A stretch of 64,000 nucleotides of DNA, taken from NCBI GenBank assembly GCA_013399115.1, contig VXAA01005218.1:100614-164613 (forward strand), given 5' to 3'. The DNA comes from Anseranas semipalmata. Its lineage: Eukaryota; Chordata; Aves; Anseriformes; Anseranatidae. Below are positions 51,501 to 63,455 of this stretch, piece after piece. Position 1 is the first letter of the stretch; every line of letters begins with the position of its first letter. The notes beneath the pieces were generated by a model that ran no database searches, had not been told where the DNA came from, and saw nothing but the letters and a program-made list of their open reading frames with translations. The translations under genes and the position numbers were made by a program.

Positions 51501-53254
51501 GTCATGTAGAATGCAAAGGATGACCAAATGTGTCATGGTGAAGGTGCAAATCAGCCATCTTGTCTGTGAAGGAGCTCTGCACAGGACAGGCAAAGATCTG
51601 CAGAACTTGGTTTCCCAGTTTGGTTCGTCCTGAATTCATTGTCTGTCAGTGGAGTAAAAGGAATAGGAATGCTATGAGTTCTAGATCTGATTGCTATGAA
51701 CATACAGATTAAGAAGTGGAATGAAGTTTCCAACAACCTTGGGATAAGAAATAAGATACCAGTGAATTTGCTGTTAATTAGTCAAAGAGTTTCTGCTACT
51801 GTGAAAGACTCTTGAACAGAACAATGTTTATGTCAGTAAAACAGCCCCATGTTGGTGTGCAATACATCTGGCACATTTGCAGCACCAATTGCATGTTAAC
51901 AAGGGTGGTTCCAACAGGGAGCATACTCAATTTTGGCAGGAAATTCAAATAGCAATGAGAAAGTGGAGTTCCTGTTCATTGGTCAGAAATAAGACCATTT
52001 CTGCTGCCTAACAGAGGTAGACTCAATGCAAAGTAGAACTTGTGCTGGTGTAGATCAGTGGTTCCTCTGGAGTTACTTTCTTTTCACCTGCTGAGGATCT
52101 GACCAACCAAACAACAGCTATTATGCTGCAAAAATGATAAAGATGAGTTGAAGAGGTGTAGAAGAAAATGCTGACAAGAGGCAACAGTTTGAGCTTTATG
52201 GAAGTTGCCAGAACACATCAGCCTGCTGGACATTAGTATATTGTCATAATGTGGTATACCTTCGAAAGAATTGTCTGACATATTTTGTGTATAGTTCCTT
52301 TCCTTTCTGTATGGATGAGGTGTCTAATATGTCCATGGATCACTGTAGACATCTATTGCCTTGACTGTAGGCAGATGAACTGGGTGTCCTAGGTGAGTTA
52401 TAGGGGATGAGAATCCAATCGAACTCCAGTATGGCCAATTCTCGCCTATAAGTAATGTCTCTTCACAGGTGTAATTTTAGATGGAGTCCAGAAGTCTTGG
52501 AGAGCTTTCCATGTGTACAGAGAGGCTGATCCATCATGTCACTTACCCACTCCTGGAGAAAAGCAGAGCACACATGAAGTGGAAAGCTGAGGAGCAGAAT
52601 ATGAGAAGGTCATGCTCGGTGTCATATCATTTGGAGGCAATTTTCAATTGGGAAATATCTATGTGTTCTCATGCAGTACAGTGTAAATAGTGTCGTTTGC
52701 TGTGTGTTTACAGCATGAAGAGTCTACTGAGAGATGGAGATACTGTGTGTGTGCATTGTATGGTGCTTGTGCCACCTTTGCCCACTCTTTACTGGGAGTT
52801 TTTCTTGAAATGAAGTTCTTTTTAAAGCATATAAAATTAGCAGTTTCTAACTTCTGTAAACAGAAGTTACATAAATCTTCTTGATGATAGAAAAGCATTT
52901 CCCTACAGTTTTGAACAGCTCTGAACTCAGTTTTGATCAAGGACATTATCTATCCTACTAGCTACTCCAAATACGAAACTCAGTGTATGATAAAGGTCCC
53001 ACAGGAGGAAAGGATGATGTCCTTTTTATTCTGGAAACCTCAACTGACATGGTAGTCCTTCCTCCAGCCTTGTTACTTCTTTTTACTGCAGTGGCTAGTG
53101 GATGGTTGGGCAACAATGACATATTGTGGACAGAGCAGTAAGATGACCTCGATTTATCTGCATGCTTTCTGGCCACAAGTATGTTACATTGGTGAGTGTG
53201 GCAACACGCTGTACTCTCAGACCACACTGGTCAGGTTGCAGTAGCTTGGGAGGT

Positions 53255-53290
53255 GTCTGCCAGGCTTGCTGTCTGCCAGGCTTGCTGTCT
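53255..53290. repeat. 16-bp tandem duplication
   Basis: The 16-mer GTCTGCCAGGCTTGCT is repeated exactly twice (53255-53270 and 53271-53286), followed by GTCT of a third unit. It looks like a recent slippage or duplication event in otherwise unique sequence. Confidence 0.9.
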
Positions 53291-53883
53291 AGCAGAGTAA
53301 CTGGCACGTAAGCAGCTGTACAGCTCAATTTGGTTAAAGCTGGTTGAAGTTTCTTTACATCATGCTGCATATACTGTGACTTAGTTTTTGTTTTACGTTC
53401 AAGCTTATGGACATTTGCAATTCATTCATGGCAAATACCTGGTCTTTGAATTTGCAGCCATTTTGGTTCATTTTGATCAGACGCAGGATTTCTACAAGCT
53501 TTCTCCAGCATTAATATAAAGTCTTGTCAGAGATCCTCTGCCTGGTAAACTGATTAGTTGTCATATATGATGACTGAAAGCAAAAAAAAAGTGGAAGAAA
53601 ACCAACAGTAAATTGTGTTTGAAATAGGAACAGAAATTTGTAGGGAAAATGGAATGTAGTCATTGTTGGTCATAGTGAAGAGATTTCTTTCTGAGTGGCG
53701 TTTAATTTAATGATTTCACAAATGGGTGGGGGTAACTCCATCAATTTCAAGTTGACACGTTCATTACACTTAAAATACCCAGAACTTGATCCTGCAAACC
53801 TTACTCACCAGACTGAAAAATAGTTTGAGGCCATACCACTGCTATGTATAAAATAAAGGAGAAATAAAGATCAAACCCAACAT

Positions 53884-53923
53884 TTTCTTCTTCTTCTTCT
53901 TTGTTGTTGTTTTTTTTTTTTTT
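53884..53923. repeat. TTC/TTG/T-rich simple repeat
   Basis: TTC units followed by TTG units and a run of T. Confidence 0.8.
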
Positions 53924-55320
53924 AATTTCACTTTCAGCAGATTATTTCTGAACCCGATGAAGGAATGCTTATTTCTATCTGGTCTGAGACGAGATCCAAT
54001 TTTTATGCTTATGCCTGGAGTAAAAAGTATAATAATAATGATAGCAAAACTCACTGGATAAACAGATCAGTAGTTATGCAACATGGTATGACAACTGATG
54101 ATTTGAAGGTTACATTACCGTGATACAGATGCGTCAAGAGTCTTGTTTGTATTTTGTTTACTATCTACATTTTAGGAATACAGAATAGGACTTCAGCATT
54201 CTCTCTGAACTAATCATTTCAGATCAGCATCTTGTAAGAATTTATGTATGACTATTTTTGGTATTTTGGACTCATTTATTCATATCTTAGAAGATACGGA
54301 TGCAGTTTCATATTTACCAGGGTGTAAACGGTGCCTTTTCAGAAAATACATGAGACAGGCAGCATGATTTTGGAAAATATGAAAGAAAAAACAATCATGT
54401 CATATCACCATAATGTTGAAGAAAAAATATTTTCAATCTGCAGTTGGCAGGAAGCTGCTTTAGGGCAGATGAGAAGGAAGGCAAAGACATGTTTCATTAC
54501 CTGTTGTTGTTCCCTTCTACTCAAATACTAGACATTCTTTCACCCAAACAAGTTTCTTTTGGTGGAAGTAACTTTGCTTCCTATGAGATCTGGAATCTGA
54601 ATTCAGTTTCTGCACTGGTAACTCTGACAGGCACAACTTCTTACATGAGGTTACTTCATACCAAATACTTGGCTGGAAATATCTGTATTGGCAGTGGCCT
54701 TTATGCAATGTCAAGTAATTTACAAATAAAATGGAAGTATTGTAGAAATGCTTTTTAGTATGGCCTGTGGCCACACACCCAAGCAATCTGAGGTGTTGTC
54801 TCTGTTTACAGAATATCACAGCATTGACAATTCTAACCCATGTTGGGCTCATTCTTGAATTTGTTAATGGTCTTATTGAATACTTACACATGGCAGCAAC
54901 ATAACTAGAACACTCCAGTATGCAATGGTGTCTTTTTTTGCTGGACTGTGGTGCTCCACTCAGTATTCAAATGCAGGGACAAAGTAAAATTCAAAAGATC
55001 ATCACAGCCTGTGCATCAAGAGTCTCACTGAGTGCCCTTCTTGTGCCCTACTTCCACAAGAGCAGAAAGCTAGGCAGCATGTTTTGATTGTAGTTCTGTA
55101 AGAGATCCTGAGGAAACAACCTTGCTTTTGCTGCTCTATTTCAATTCTGGACTGGAAGTAAAATTTGGTGATACTGATCAACAATTATTTTACTTTCTTT
55201 TGAGCCTAAGAGCATTTTAAAAGCATTTTCATCTAAAAGTGGATCGAAATTGTTTGTGCTTAACTGAGAACAGGCATCTCCAAAGATGAAAGCTGTCCCG
55301 TTCCAGCTGGAGTATGTAAC

Positions 55321-55382
55321 AATGAGAAAGAAGATGAAAGAAAGAGAGGAAAGGAGGAGAAAGAAAAGGAAGAGAAGAGGTG
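55321..55382. repeat. Purine-rich low-complexity tract
   Basis: GAAA/GGAA-type purine tract of about 60 bases without a fixed unit. Confidence 0.7.
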
Positions 55383-57678
55383 ACACAGGCATGGAAGAAG
55401 ACAGTGGAACTTGTTCAGGTCACCCAGATCAATAAACTTGCTAAAAAGTCCCTCAAAGTCTTAAATGGGAAGTAGTCAGAGTTTTACATTTTATACTGAA
55501 GACGAGAAGTGAAAAACATGATTTAATTCTGTGAACCAACAGGTGATGTAATGAGGCATACTGCAGGGTATCCACTGCCCTATAAAATGCTTTCTTGTCT
55601 ACTATCAATACAATAAGGATGCATGTTAACCAAGGCTGCATTCTGTTAGCATTATTGTATGGCAAATTCTTCTTTACAGATAGAAGGGCTGATTTACTTG
55701 TAGAATTTAATTCTACCCCGATTAGCAATCACTTAATCACTTAAAATGCTAGAGAAAGGGGGAATTAGAAGGGAGGGAATCCTAGCAGTCTTTAAAATAA
55801 AAGGCATTGGACACCTGGCACCCCATAAATACTGTGACACTGTATGACAGCAAACATGGGCACAATGCAGTGCTTATTCTCAATTGGAATCCATCTGTAC
55901 TCTACAGTAGTAAGACAAAAGAGGATTGTTAGCACTTAAAGGCACCTTTACGCAGTCATACCACTTGACTGTTTTATTAATTGCCCCATCTGTTAAGTGA
56001 GAACTTTCTGGCATAGGTTGGTACATGCTCTTAAACCCCTTGGTCTGCTTCCTATTGGTTCCACATGTGTTTGTATTTGTTCTCAGTAGGCAGAGATTCC
56101 AGAGAGAAAATGAACCGCTGCAGATCGATTGCAGTATCAGTCATGCAGAAGACATGGTAAAACATGCCACTTCAGTCTGGTTTACTGTTAACCCTTTAAC
56201 ACAGAAAAGTAGGAGGTGGCAGGGGGAGAGAAATCAGTTAGCTCCCGATGACATTACTGAGAAAAAACAGGATTGGTGCCACGACTTCTACATTACCCAT
56301 CTTGTAGGGGCTGTCTGCCTCCTAACAATTCTTCACAAATTACATTTCCCCCACTGCCTGTCTTAGAGCTCTGTACTTTACTCTAGCCAAGCCAGACAGT
56401 ATTAGGATGATATGGAAGATTACACTGCTGTGCTGAGTATTCCTGTACCACCTGGCTAATTCTCTGACAAAATTACAGTGACAATAGCAGTGAGTGAGGC
56501 CTAAAGCAACAAAAGCCAGAGCATTTAAAGGTAAGGCCATGATTCACACTAGCAGGAATAAAACAAAGGCACAGTGTTGTCAAGTGTTTGCAGAAGGTGT
56601 AGGCCCTTTTCCTTGAGTTCTTGGTTGGCATTTACAGTATTACTTAGAAGCGTATTCTAAAACATGATTTTAAAGGCATTAAGGGAGACTTTGTAGTATG
56701 AAGTTGTAGATAGTAATTCAAGGCATTATAATATATTGCAAAAGTAGGATTAAAATGAAAAGGCCAACTTCATCTGAAGTCACAGATGGTAAAGCAGTAT
56801 TGTCATTAGTTGAAAAGGGTAGGCAGTGTTGTACTTGGTCAGTGCTCTAAAAACTTGGTGAGGAATTTTGGAACAGCAACTGATGGTAACTTCTGTCAAT
56901 TGCACTTGTGCATCCATATGTTTATGCTTCATGGAGGCAAGTAGGACCTGGTTTCTCTAAAATCTCTGGCAGCATAAAAATCTCCTCGTTTTACTGCTAT
57001 GGTATGATGACCACAAAGCCTGCTAAAGGCTACATTAAATACAAAGATCCACACAATCCAGTCATCTTTGGTACATTCAGATGACAGGATGATGTTATAG
57101 TTGAAAAGCAACACCAATTTCTTATCTTTGTCTAATCAAGAACAGGAAATGGGAGGAGCTGGCCAATCTAACTCTCAGCTACATGGCTTCCTTGTAGCTT
57201 TCTAACTTAACTGAAACTGCCAATGATGATGCAACCACTGGGTATCTGCTTAGTTACACAGTGTATTAGCTGGGTAACACTGACCTGAAAAGGTAGAACT
57301 GATGGAGGCAAGTGGAGGTAGGTAGCAGATAGTGCAAACTCTGACAGCACTTCCTTCAAACTATCTGCTTCTCCCAGACTCTTCTGAACCTGTTCCAATC
57401 AAAAGCTGACAATTGTGTTAATTATCATTGTCAGGCAAGTTGCCGGAGAGTATAAGATGAGAATCCTTGTAGCAATGACTAAGGCTGTGCAAGTACAAAG
57501 AAGAGAGCTTCCTTTACATGGGACTCCTGCTGCATAAAGGTATGGAATGTATCTTTGTTCAGTTCTAATCAGCTGTCTCTGCTGTGTCCCCCCCCAACTT
57601 CTTGCCCACTCCCAGCCTACTCATTCTGGTTCTGTCTTCTTCATACCCTCCAATCTGGTATTTACACACAAGTAAAAG

Positions 57679-58708
57679 ATCTCCCAGAGCATTTTTTTTT
57701 CTCCAAACTGAACATTTCCAGCTCTCTCAGCCTCTCCTCATGAGAGGCTTTGTTGGACTCACTCCATTATCTCTGTGTCCTGTACTTGGGAGCCCAACAC
57801 TGAACCCAGCATTCCAGATGTGTCTTACAAGGGCTGAGGAGACAAAAAGGATCACCATCCTCAACCTGCTGGCAACGCTCTTCTTATTGCAGCCTAGGAG
57901 GTCATTGTCTGTCCTTGTTGCTAGGACACATTGCTGCCTCAAGGTCAGCTTGTGGTTCATCAGCACTCACAGGGCCTTCTCTCCAGCCACTCAGAGTGTA
58001 GAGGTGCATGGGGTTATTCCTGCCCTGAAGCAGGACTCAGCATTTCTCTCTGTTCAGCTGCATGAAGATTCTGCCAGCCCATTTCTCCAGCCTGTCCAGG
58101 TCCCTCCAGATGGCAGCACATCCATCTGGTGAATCAGCACCTCATCCCAGTTTCCTATCATCTGAAAACTTACTGAGGGTGCATGTGTCCCATCATCAAG
58201 GTAATTAATTAATATGTTAAACAGTAATGGCCCCACAATTGACCCCAGCATACACAGCTAGTTACTGTCCTCCAGCTGAATTTTGTGATACTCATCATAA
58301 CACTGTGGGCCTGGCAATTCAGCCGGTATGTAATCCAACTCAGCATCCACTTAACTAGCAAATACCTCATCAACAAGTTTATGAGGATGTGATATGAAAG
58401 ATAACAGTGTCAACAGCATTACTGAAGTCAAGGTAAAGCACATTAATTGCTCTTGCATCATCTACAAAGACAGTCACTTAATTGTACAAGGCCACTGGTT
58501 TAGTTAAGCAAGAACTGCCCTTTCTGTGGCCAAGCTGAGTACCCCCACTAAAATTGTTCTTCATGTGCATGAAAAAGCTTTCCAGGATTATTCACACCGT
58601 GACCTTCACAGGGATTGATAAGAGGCTGACCAGATGGTATTTCTCCAGATCATCCTCCTTGCCTTTCTTGAAGAAAACAGCAACTGTTGCTGACTTCCAG
58701 TCTCTCCA
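57679..58708 (-). mobile_element. CR1 LINE fragment A: reverse transcriptase C-terminal part and following region
   Basis: Read on the minus strand, the segment starts in the RT domain (a KKGKEDDLEKY-like block near 58650, then VLYLDFSNAVDTV near 58430). It continues through GSIVGPLLFNILINYLDDG near 58230-58190 and reaches the post-RT region with CTCTCAGCCTCTCCTCATGAGAG on the plus strand. These are the conserved CR1 ORF2 blocks in the expected order. Stops and frameshifts interrupt the frame, and the catalytic FADD region is degenerate (SFQMIGN), so the copy is dead. The extreme CR1 3' terminus is not visible, and the element's 5' side breaks off at about 58708, where unrelated GC-rich sequence starts. 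Confidence 0.9.
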
Positions 58709-58753
58709 CTGGCGCACCAGTGCACTGGAGCAAAGGGGCATGCCTACGGTCGT

Positions 58754-59039
58754 GTGTAGCTCCTCTCTGTTATGGGGCTCTCAGAACCCTTGACCCTTGG
58801 GACAGCTTTCCTCCTCCTCATCATGGGCAGAAATCAAGCTCTCACCCAGTCAGTGTCCCCTCCTTCAGCAATAAGAACATTGCCTGCGCAGGACAAGGCC
58901 GCTCAACAAAAAGGCCCAAACCACTCCCTAGGAGTAGTGCACCTGCTATGGGCACACAGCCACCGGCACAACGCGAGCTCCTTCCAGACGAGCAGTCACG
59001 GCCCACAGTGCCGGGTGTGGCAAGAGTGGGCCTTATCAC
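58754..59039 (+). repeat. 286-bp GC-rich repeat unit, copy 1
   Basis: The unit starts near AGCTCCTCTCTGTTATGGGG, contains GTCAGTGTCCCCTCCTTC and CACACAGCCACCGGCAC, and ends with GGGCCTTATCAC. The next copy begins immediately, giving a tandem period of 286 bases. It does not resemble a repeat family I can name. Open frames through it differ in phase between copies because 286 is not a multiple of three. Confidence 0.85.
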
Positions 59040-59305
59040 GTGCAGCTCCTCTCTGTGGTGGGGCTCTCAAAAGCCCTTGAGACCTTGGGGAGCTTTCCTC
59101 CTCCTCATGGTGGCAGAAATCAAGCTTTTCTCCTGGTCAGTGTCCCCTCCTTCTGCAACGGGAACACTGCCTTTGCAGGGCGAGGCCGCTCACAGCAAGC
59201 CCCAAACCGCTCCCTGGGAGGAGCGCGCCTGCCACGGGCACACAGCCACCAGGACACCAGGATCTGCTTCCAGGCGGGCGGTCACGGCCCACAGCACCGG
59301 GTGGC
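59040..59305 (+). repeat. 286-bp GC-rich repeat unit, copy 2 (end replaced)
   Basis: Head-to-tail with copy 1 and clearly homologous along its length, with substitutions and small indels. The last 20 or so bases are not the unit's usual end. From about 59311 the sequence instead matches the segment at 63701-63777. Confidence 0.85.
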
Positions 59306-59317
59306 TGCCTGGAGAGT

Positions 59318-59393
59318 GCCAGTGAAACATCACTCTGGAATAGAGTAACAAAAAACCGCATCCTTCTTGACTCATTTTCTATTACTATTTTAA
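59318..59393 (+). repeat. Dispersed repeat piece shared with 63701-63777
   Basis: Both segments share GCCAGTGAAAC, a CTCTG block and then ATCCTTCTTGACTCATTTTC, followed by an AT-rich tail. They are same-strand copies of one unidentified element end. Confidence 0.85.
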
Positions 59394-60121
59394 TAGTATT
59401 AATATTTTAATTCGATAAACTGAAAGGCTCTGGGGATCTTCTGCAAAGGAGAAGGGCAAAAAGTGATGTCAATCCAGGGGTGACAACCAGGCTATCAGGC
59501 CTCAGTCTCTGCCACAGACAGATGCTGCCAGGAAGACAACCTGCACTTCAGCCCTTTCCCCGACCAGGCCGGAGCCAATGGAGGCCCCAGCACGCTGGGA
59601 GAAGGACGCTGACAGTCCTCCCTGACCTGACCCTGCCTGGTGCAGCCCGGCCAGGAGAAAGGGGCTTTATGGCAAAGAAGCCGCCCCTGGCGACAGATGG
59701 GTAGCTGGGGAAATTATCTCTTACGAGCTGAGAAGCCCCAGTTTTAGAGTTCAGCTGGTGACAGAAAGCTGCCCGAGCAGCCCCACAAAGGAGCAGGATT
59801 TCTGAAGCCCCCTTCTGCACCACTAGCAGAACTGGCCTGAAGAAAGTGCTGCAAGAGCACCCTCCAAAAACAAAAAAACAAACAACAACAGCAAAAGGAG
59901 AATATACCTGAGCACCATCCCCACTCACAGCGGGGCACTCCCAAGGCACAGAGCTTTTACATTGAGCACAGCACTTGTGGATTTGCCCGCTCTATCCCCT
60001 CAGGCCCACATGAGGCAATTTCTGTGCTCCCCACCCCAGCTTATGTCCCCAGAAGGGAACAACCCCCTCATACCCATTCTCGGGGAGTGAGCTGAGCCCT
60101 GCTTCTTCCTCTAACTGGTCA
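59394..60121. other. GC-rich spacer of the repeat mosaic
   Basis: It contains a 50-base piece (59517-59566) duplicated at 61147-61195 (shared CAGATGCTGCCAGGAAGACA). A minus-strand frame from 59949 to 59548 is open but unrecognised, and its composition looks like translated repeat. Confidence 0.5.
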
Positions 60122-60409
60122 TGTGGAGCTCCTCTCTGTTATGGGGCTCTCAAAACCCCTTCACTCTTGGGACAGCTTTCCTCCTCCTCATCGTGGGAAG
60201 AAAACAAGCTTTCCCCCAGTCAGTGTCCCCTCCTTCAGCAATAAGAACACTGCCTGCGCAGGGCAAAGCCGATCAGCAAAAAGCCTCAAAGCGATCCTCG
60301 GGAGGAGCACGCCTGCCACAAGCACGCAACCACCGGCACTCCACGAGCTCCTTCAAGGCGTGCGGTCACAGCCCACAGTGCCAGCTGTTGTCTGAATGGG
60401 CCTTATTAT
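60122..60409 (+). repeat. 286-bp GC-rich repeat unit, copy 3
   Basis: A full-length copy, separated from copies 1 and 2 by 0.8 kb. It is closest to copy 1 (both have CTCTGTTATGGGGCTCTCA and TTCAGCAATAAGAAC) and retains the GGGCCTTATTA end. The 228-codon plus-strand frame starting here is a by-product of few stops in GC-rich sequence. Confidence 0.85.
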
Positions 60410-61196
60410 GGCGGCCAGCCCTGATGTCACAGAGGCATGGTCCTGCGTGGCATGAAGTCATGGCTATGATGTCACAGCCGTGGCAACTGGGGCCAGGAGG
60501 TGGGGAGAAACCCTGTAGAATTCCTAGAACGGTGCTACTGCAACCATCCCAAACCCCTGGGAGCTGGAGAGTGCTGGGGGCAGCTGAGGGGCATCCAAGG
60601 CCCCAGCAGGCAGCGCAGCCAGGTCCTCAAGCCCTAGCAGACCCAGTGCAGGGTGACGCTCGCCGTGTGCCCTGGGCAAGCCTCGGGAAGGCCTCAGCCT
60701 GCCAAAGGCAGAAATTGGCAGTTCTGAGCGAAAGAGAGTGGCAGTGGCACTCTGCCCCTCTCTCCTGCAGCTCTGCTGCAGCCTGGCCCAGGATGTGCTG
60801 GGGCTGAGTCTCCTTTGACACGTACTCAGCGGCCAAGAGGCGCTGGGCCCAAATGCACTGAATGAGGCATTAGAGGGGTGACAGTGCCCTGCACAACCCT
60901 TGAAATGGCTGTTCTGGGCACAGCGGAGACCAGCAAGTGCCTGCAGGTCTCGTGGACTTCCCCGCTGGATCCCGTCAGCTCCACACTAGGCTCTGTCCTT
61001 GCCACCGCCACCTGATTTCGTCTCAGACAAAAGAGAGGACTTGGCAAGAACACTCGTGTCCACAGCTGTGGGTCCAGGCCCCACAGCCTCATCTCCACCC
61101 TCGACACTCTCTAACTCAGCCTGGGGAAGGGCCCAGCTCTGACATGGGCAGATGCTGCCAGGAAGACACCCGCGCTTCACCCCTCTCCCCGACCAC
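60410..61196. other. GC-rich part of the repeat mosaic
   Basis: It holds short pieces duplicated elsewhere in the block: 60692-60720 with 63664-63690 (GCAGAAATTGGCA-like), 60901-60946 with 62543-62588 (GGCACAGC-GAGACCAGCAAG), and 61147-61195 with 59517-59566. No gene is recognised. Confidence 0.6.
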
Positions 61197-62243
61197 TATG
61201 TGTGGCCGGGCCCAAAGAGTTGTGGTGAATGGAATTAAAGCCACCTGTCGGCCGGTCACAAGTGGTGTCCCCGAGGGCTCAGTATTAGGGCCAGTTCTCT
61301 TCAATATCTTTATCAATAATCGGGACAAGGGCATTGAGTGCACCCTCAGTAAGTTTGCAGGTGACACCAAGTTAGGTGGGAGTGTTGATCTGTTTGAGGG
61401 TAGGAAGGCTCTGCAGAGGGGTCTGGATAGGCTGGACCGACGAGCCGAGGCCAACTGTATGAGGTTCAACAAGGCCAAGTGCTGGGTCCTGCCCTTGGGG
61501 CACAACAACCGCTTGCAACACTACAAGCTGGGGGAAGAGCAGCTGAAAAGCTGCCTAGCGGAAAAGGACCGGGGGGTGTTGGTCAATAGGTAGCTGAATA
61601 TGAGCCAGCAGAGTGCTCAGGTGGCCAAGAAGGCCTACAGCGTCCTGGCTTGTATCAGGAATAGTGTGGCCAGCAGGCCAAGGGAGGGGATTAACCTCCC
61701 GTACTTGGCTCTGGCGAGGCTGCACCTCGAATACTGTGTTCGGTTCTGGGCCCCTCACTACAGGAAGGACATCGAGGTGCTAGACCGTGTCCAAAGAAGG
61801 GCAATGAAGCTGGTGAGGAGTCTGGAGAACAAGCCTTACGAGGAGCAGCTGAGGGAGCTGGGGTTGTTTAGCCTGGAGAAGAGGAGGCTCAGGGGAGACC
61901 TTATTGCTTTCTACACCTACCTCAGAGGAGGTTGTAGTGGGCTGGGGGTTGCTCTCTTCTCCTAGGCAACAAGCAATAGCACAAGAGAAAATGGCCTTAA
62001 GTTGCACCAGGGGAGGTTTAGGTTGGATATTAGGAAAAAGTTCTTCACTGAAAGGGTTGTGAAGCACTGGAACAGGCTGCCCAGGGAAGTGGTTGAGTCT
62101 CCGTCCCTGGAGGTGTTTAAAAGACATGTAGCTGTGGTGCTCAGAGACGTGGTTTAGTGGTAGACTTGGCAGTGCCAGGTTAACAGTTGGACTTAGAGGT
62201 CTTGGAGGTCTTTTCCAACCTCAATGATTCTATGATGCTATGA
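61197..62243 (+). mobile_element. CR1 LINE 3' half: reverse transcriptase C-terminal region to 3' end
   Basis: A CR1 copy 5'-truncated in the RT domain at a [10 protein letters not shown] block. The conserved blocks follow in order: [77 protein letters not shown] and [13 protein letters not shown], then [16 protein letters not shown]. It ends with CAACCTCAATGATTCTATGATGCTATGA. The whole coding stretch keeps one frame with only two in-frame TAG codons (61591 and 61963), so it is relatively young. The RT catalytic FADD is FAGD here (Gly codon at 61360-61362), which removes a catalytic aspartate. It is non-functional. Confidence 0.95.
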
Positions 62244-62625
62244 CAGCACCCCTCCTGCACTCACTCCCATGCAAACTGCCGCACCAACTGCCGTGCCATG
62301 CCCTGGCTGCCCCCCCAGTCGCAGCGCTCCCTAGGGCTGCCTTTTGTGGGAGCGGGGGGTGGCCGCCGGTACTCCTGCCCTACCTGTGCCTGGTCAGCTG
62401 CTCCTGGGAGAGCTGCCGGCCCCTGGCGGGTCTTTGCGCCCCCCTGGGTTTTCCCTGGTGCAGGAACCCCCCTGGGCGCTGCGATCCCCTGCCCTGCTGT
62501 GCAATGCGCCTGCACCAGAGCTGTTCGCTTTGGCGAGTGACCCGAAATGTCCCCTCAGGGCACAGCAGAGACCAGCAAGCCCCCGTTGCAGCTTCCCCTG
62601 GCTCGGTCGCAGACCCAGGTGCTAG
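62244..62625. other. GC-rich non-coding flank of the plus-strand CR1
   Basis: The sequence is strongly GC-rich and open in several frames on both strands without family resemblance. Its end (62543-62588) matches 60901-60946, indicating that both belong to the same unidentified repeat that the CR1 copy interrupted or landed next to. Confidence 0.5.
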
Positions 62626-63455
62626 AAGGCCACTGGTTTAGTTAAGCATTATCTCCCCTTTCTGAAGCCCTGCTGAGTACTCCCAGAAAAATCATTCTTC
62701 GTGTGCCTGGAAATGCTTTCCAGGATTATTCCTGCCGTGATCTTCACAGGGACTGATGTGAGGCTAACTGGCTGGTATTTCCCTAGATCCTCCTCCTTGC
62801 CTTTTCTGAAGATAATAGCAACCTTTGCTGACTTCCCATCCTCAGCAGTCTTCTCTGCTCATCACAGCCTTTCACAGATAACTGAGAATGGCCTCGCAAT
62901 TACATACGCCAGCTCCCTCAGTGCTTGTGGCTGCATGCCCTCAGGGTCCATGGCAGTGGGATGGCCCAGTTCCTTTATGTGCTCCCTAATCAGATACTCC
63001 TTTACCAAGGGTACACCTACCTCTCCCTGGCCTTGCGCCCGGTCTCAGGGGCCTGGAGTTCCTGAAGACCCGTCTCACCTGTAAACCTTAAGTTGAAGGA
63101 GGCCTTGAAAGAGACCCAGCCTTTTCTGTGGGAACTCCAGGTGGCCTTTAGCTTTCCTGTCCCCAGCTCTGCACACTCAGACAGTGTCTCTATATTCCTC
63201 TTGGATCTCCTGTCACTGATTCCACGTCCTGCACACCTGCTCTCTATGGCTGCTTAAAGTCAGGGTTGCCTTGCCTATTCATGTAGCTCTCCTGCCCCCT
63301 TTGCTTGATTTCTGCTTGTTGTGATGGACTGTTCTTGAGCTTGGCTGAACAGATCCTTGAAGAGGACTCCTCTTCTCTTGAGGACAGCCTCCCATGGGAT
63401 TCCACCAAGACTGAAGTCTGCTCTCCTCAAGTCTTGGGGTTGCTAAGGCGTCCTG
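62626..63455 (-). mobile_element. CR1 LINE fragment B: endonuclease-RT linker and RT start
   Basis: Read on the minus strand, it gives RRADFSLGGIPWEAVLKRRG near 63440-63380. KDLFSQAQEQSI and an EEYRDTV-VCRAGDRKAKGHLEF block (about 63195-63135) follow. Next come ALRELAYVIARPFSVICER near 62920-62865 and the RT start with a K-GKEEDLGKYQPVSLTS block near 62800-62740. These match CR1 ORF2 between endonuclease and RT. Several stops and frameshifts make it a pseudogene copy. At 62626 it breaks off in RT, just after a CLTKPVA-like block. Confidence 0.9.

Larger units (their letters stand above)
36668..57678. other. Large gene-poor stretch
   Basis: About 21 kb in which I can support only simple repeats and a weak exon candidate at 37.2-37.4 kb. 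The base composition is AT-rich and open frames are short. No CR1, LTR or tRNA-like gene is recognisable by eye. Older diverged repeats may be present but would need profile searches. Confidence 0.5.

Noticed and set aside
58687..59325. 212-codon frame, and the 228-codon frame at 60121-60807
   Set aside because: They run through the 286-bp repeat copies, and the same repeat is read in different phases in different copies. There is no selection for one frame and no recognisable domain.
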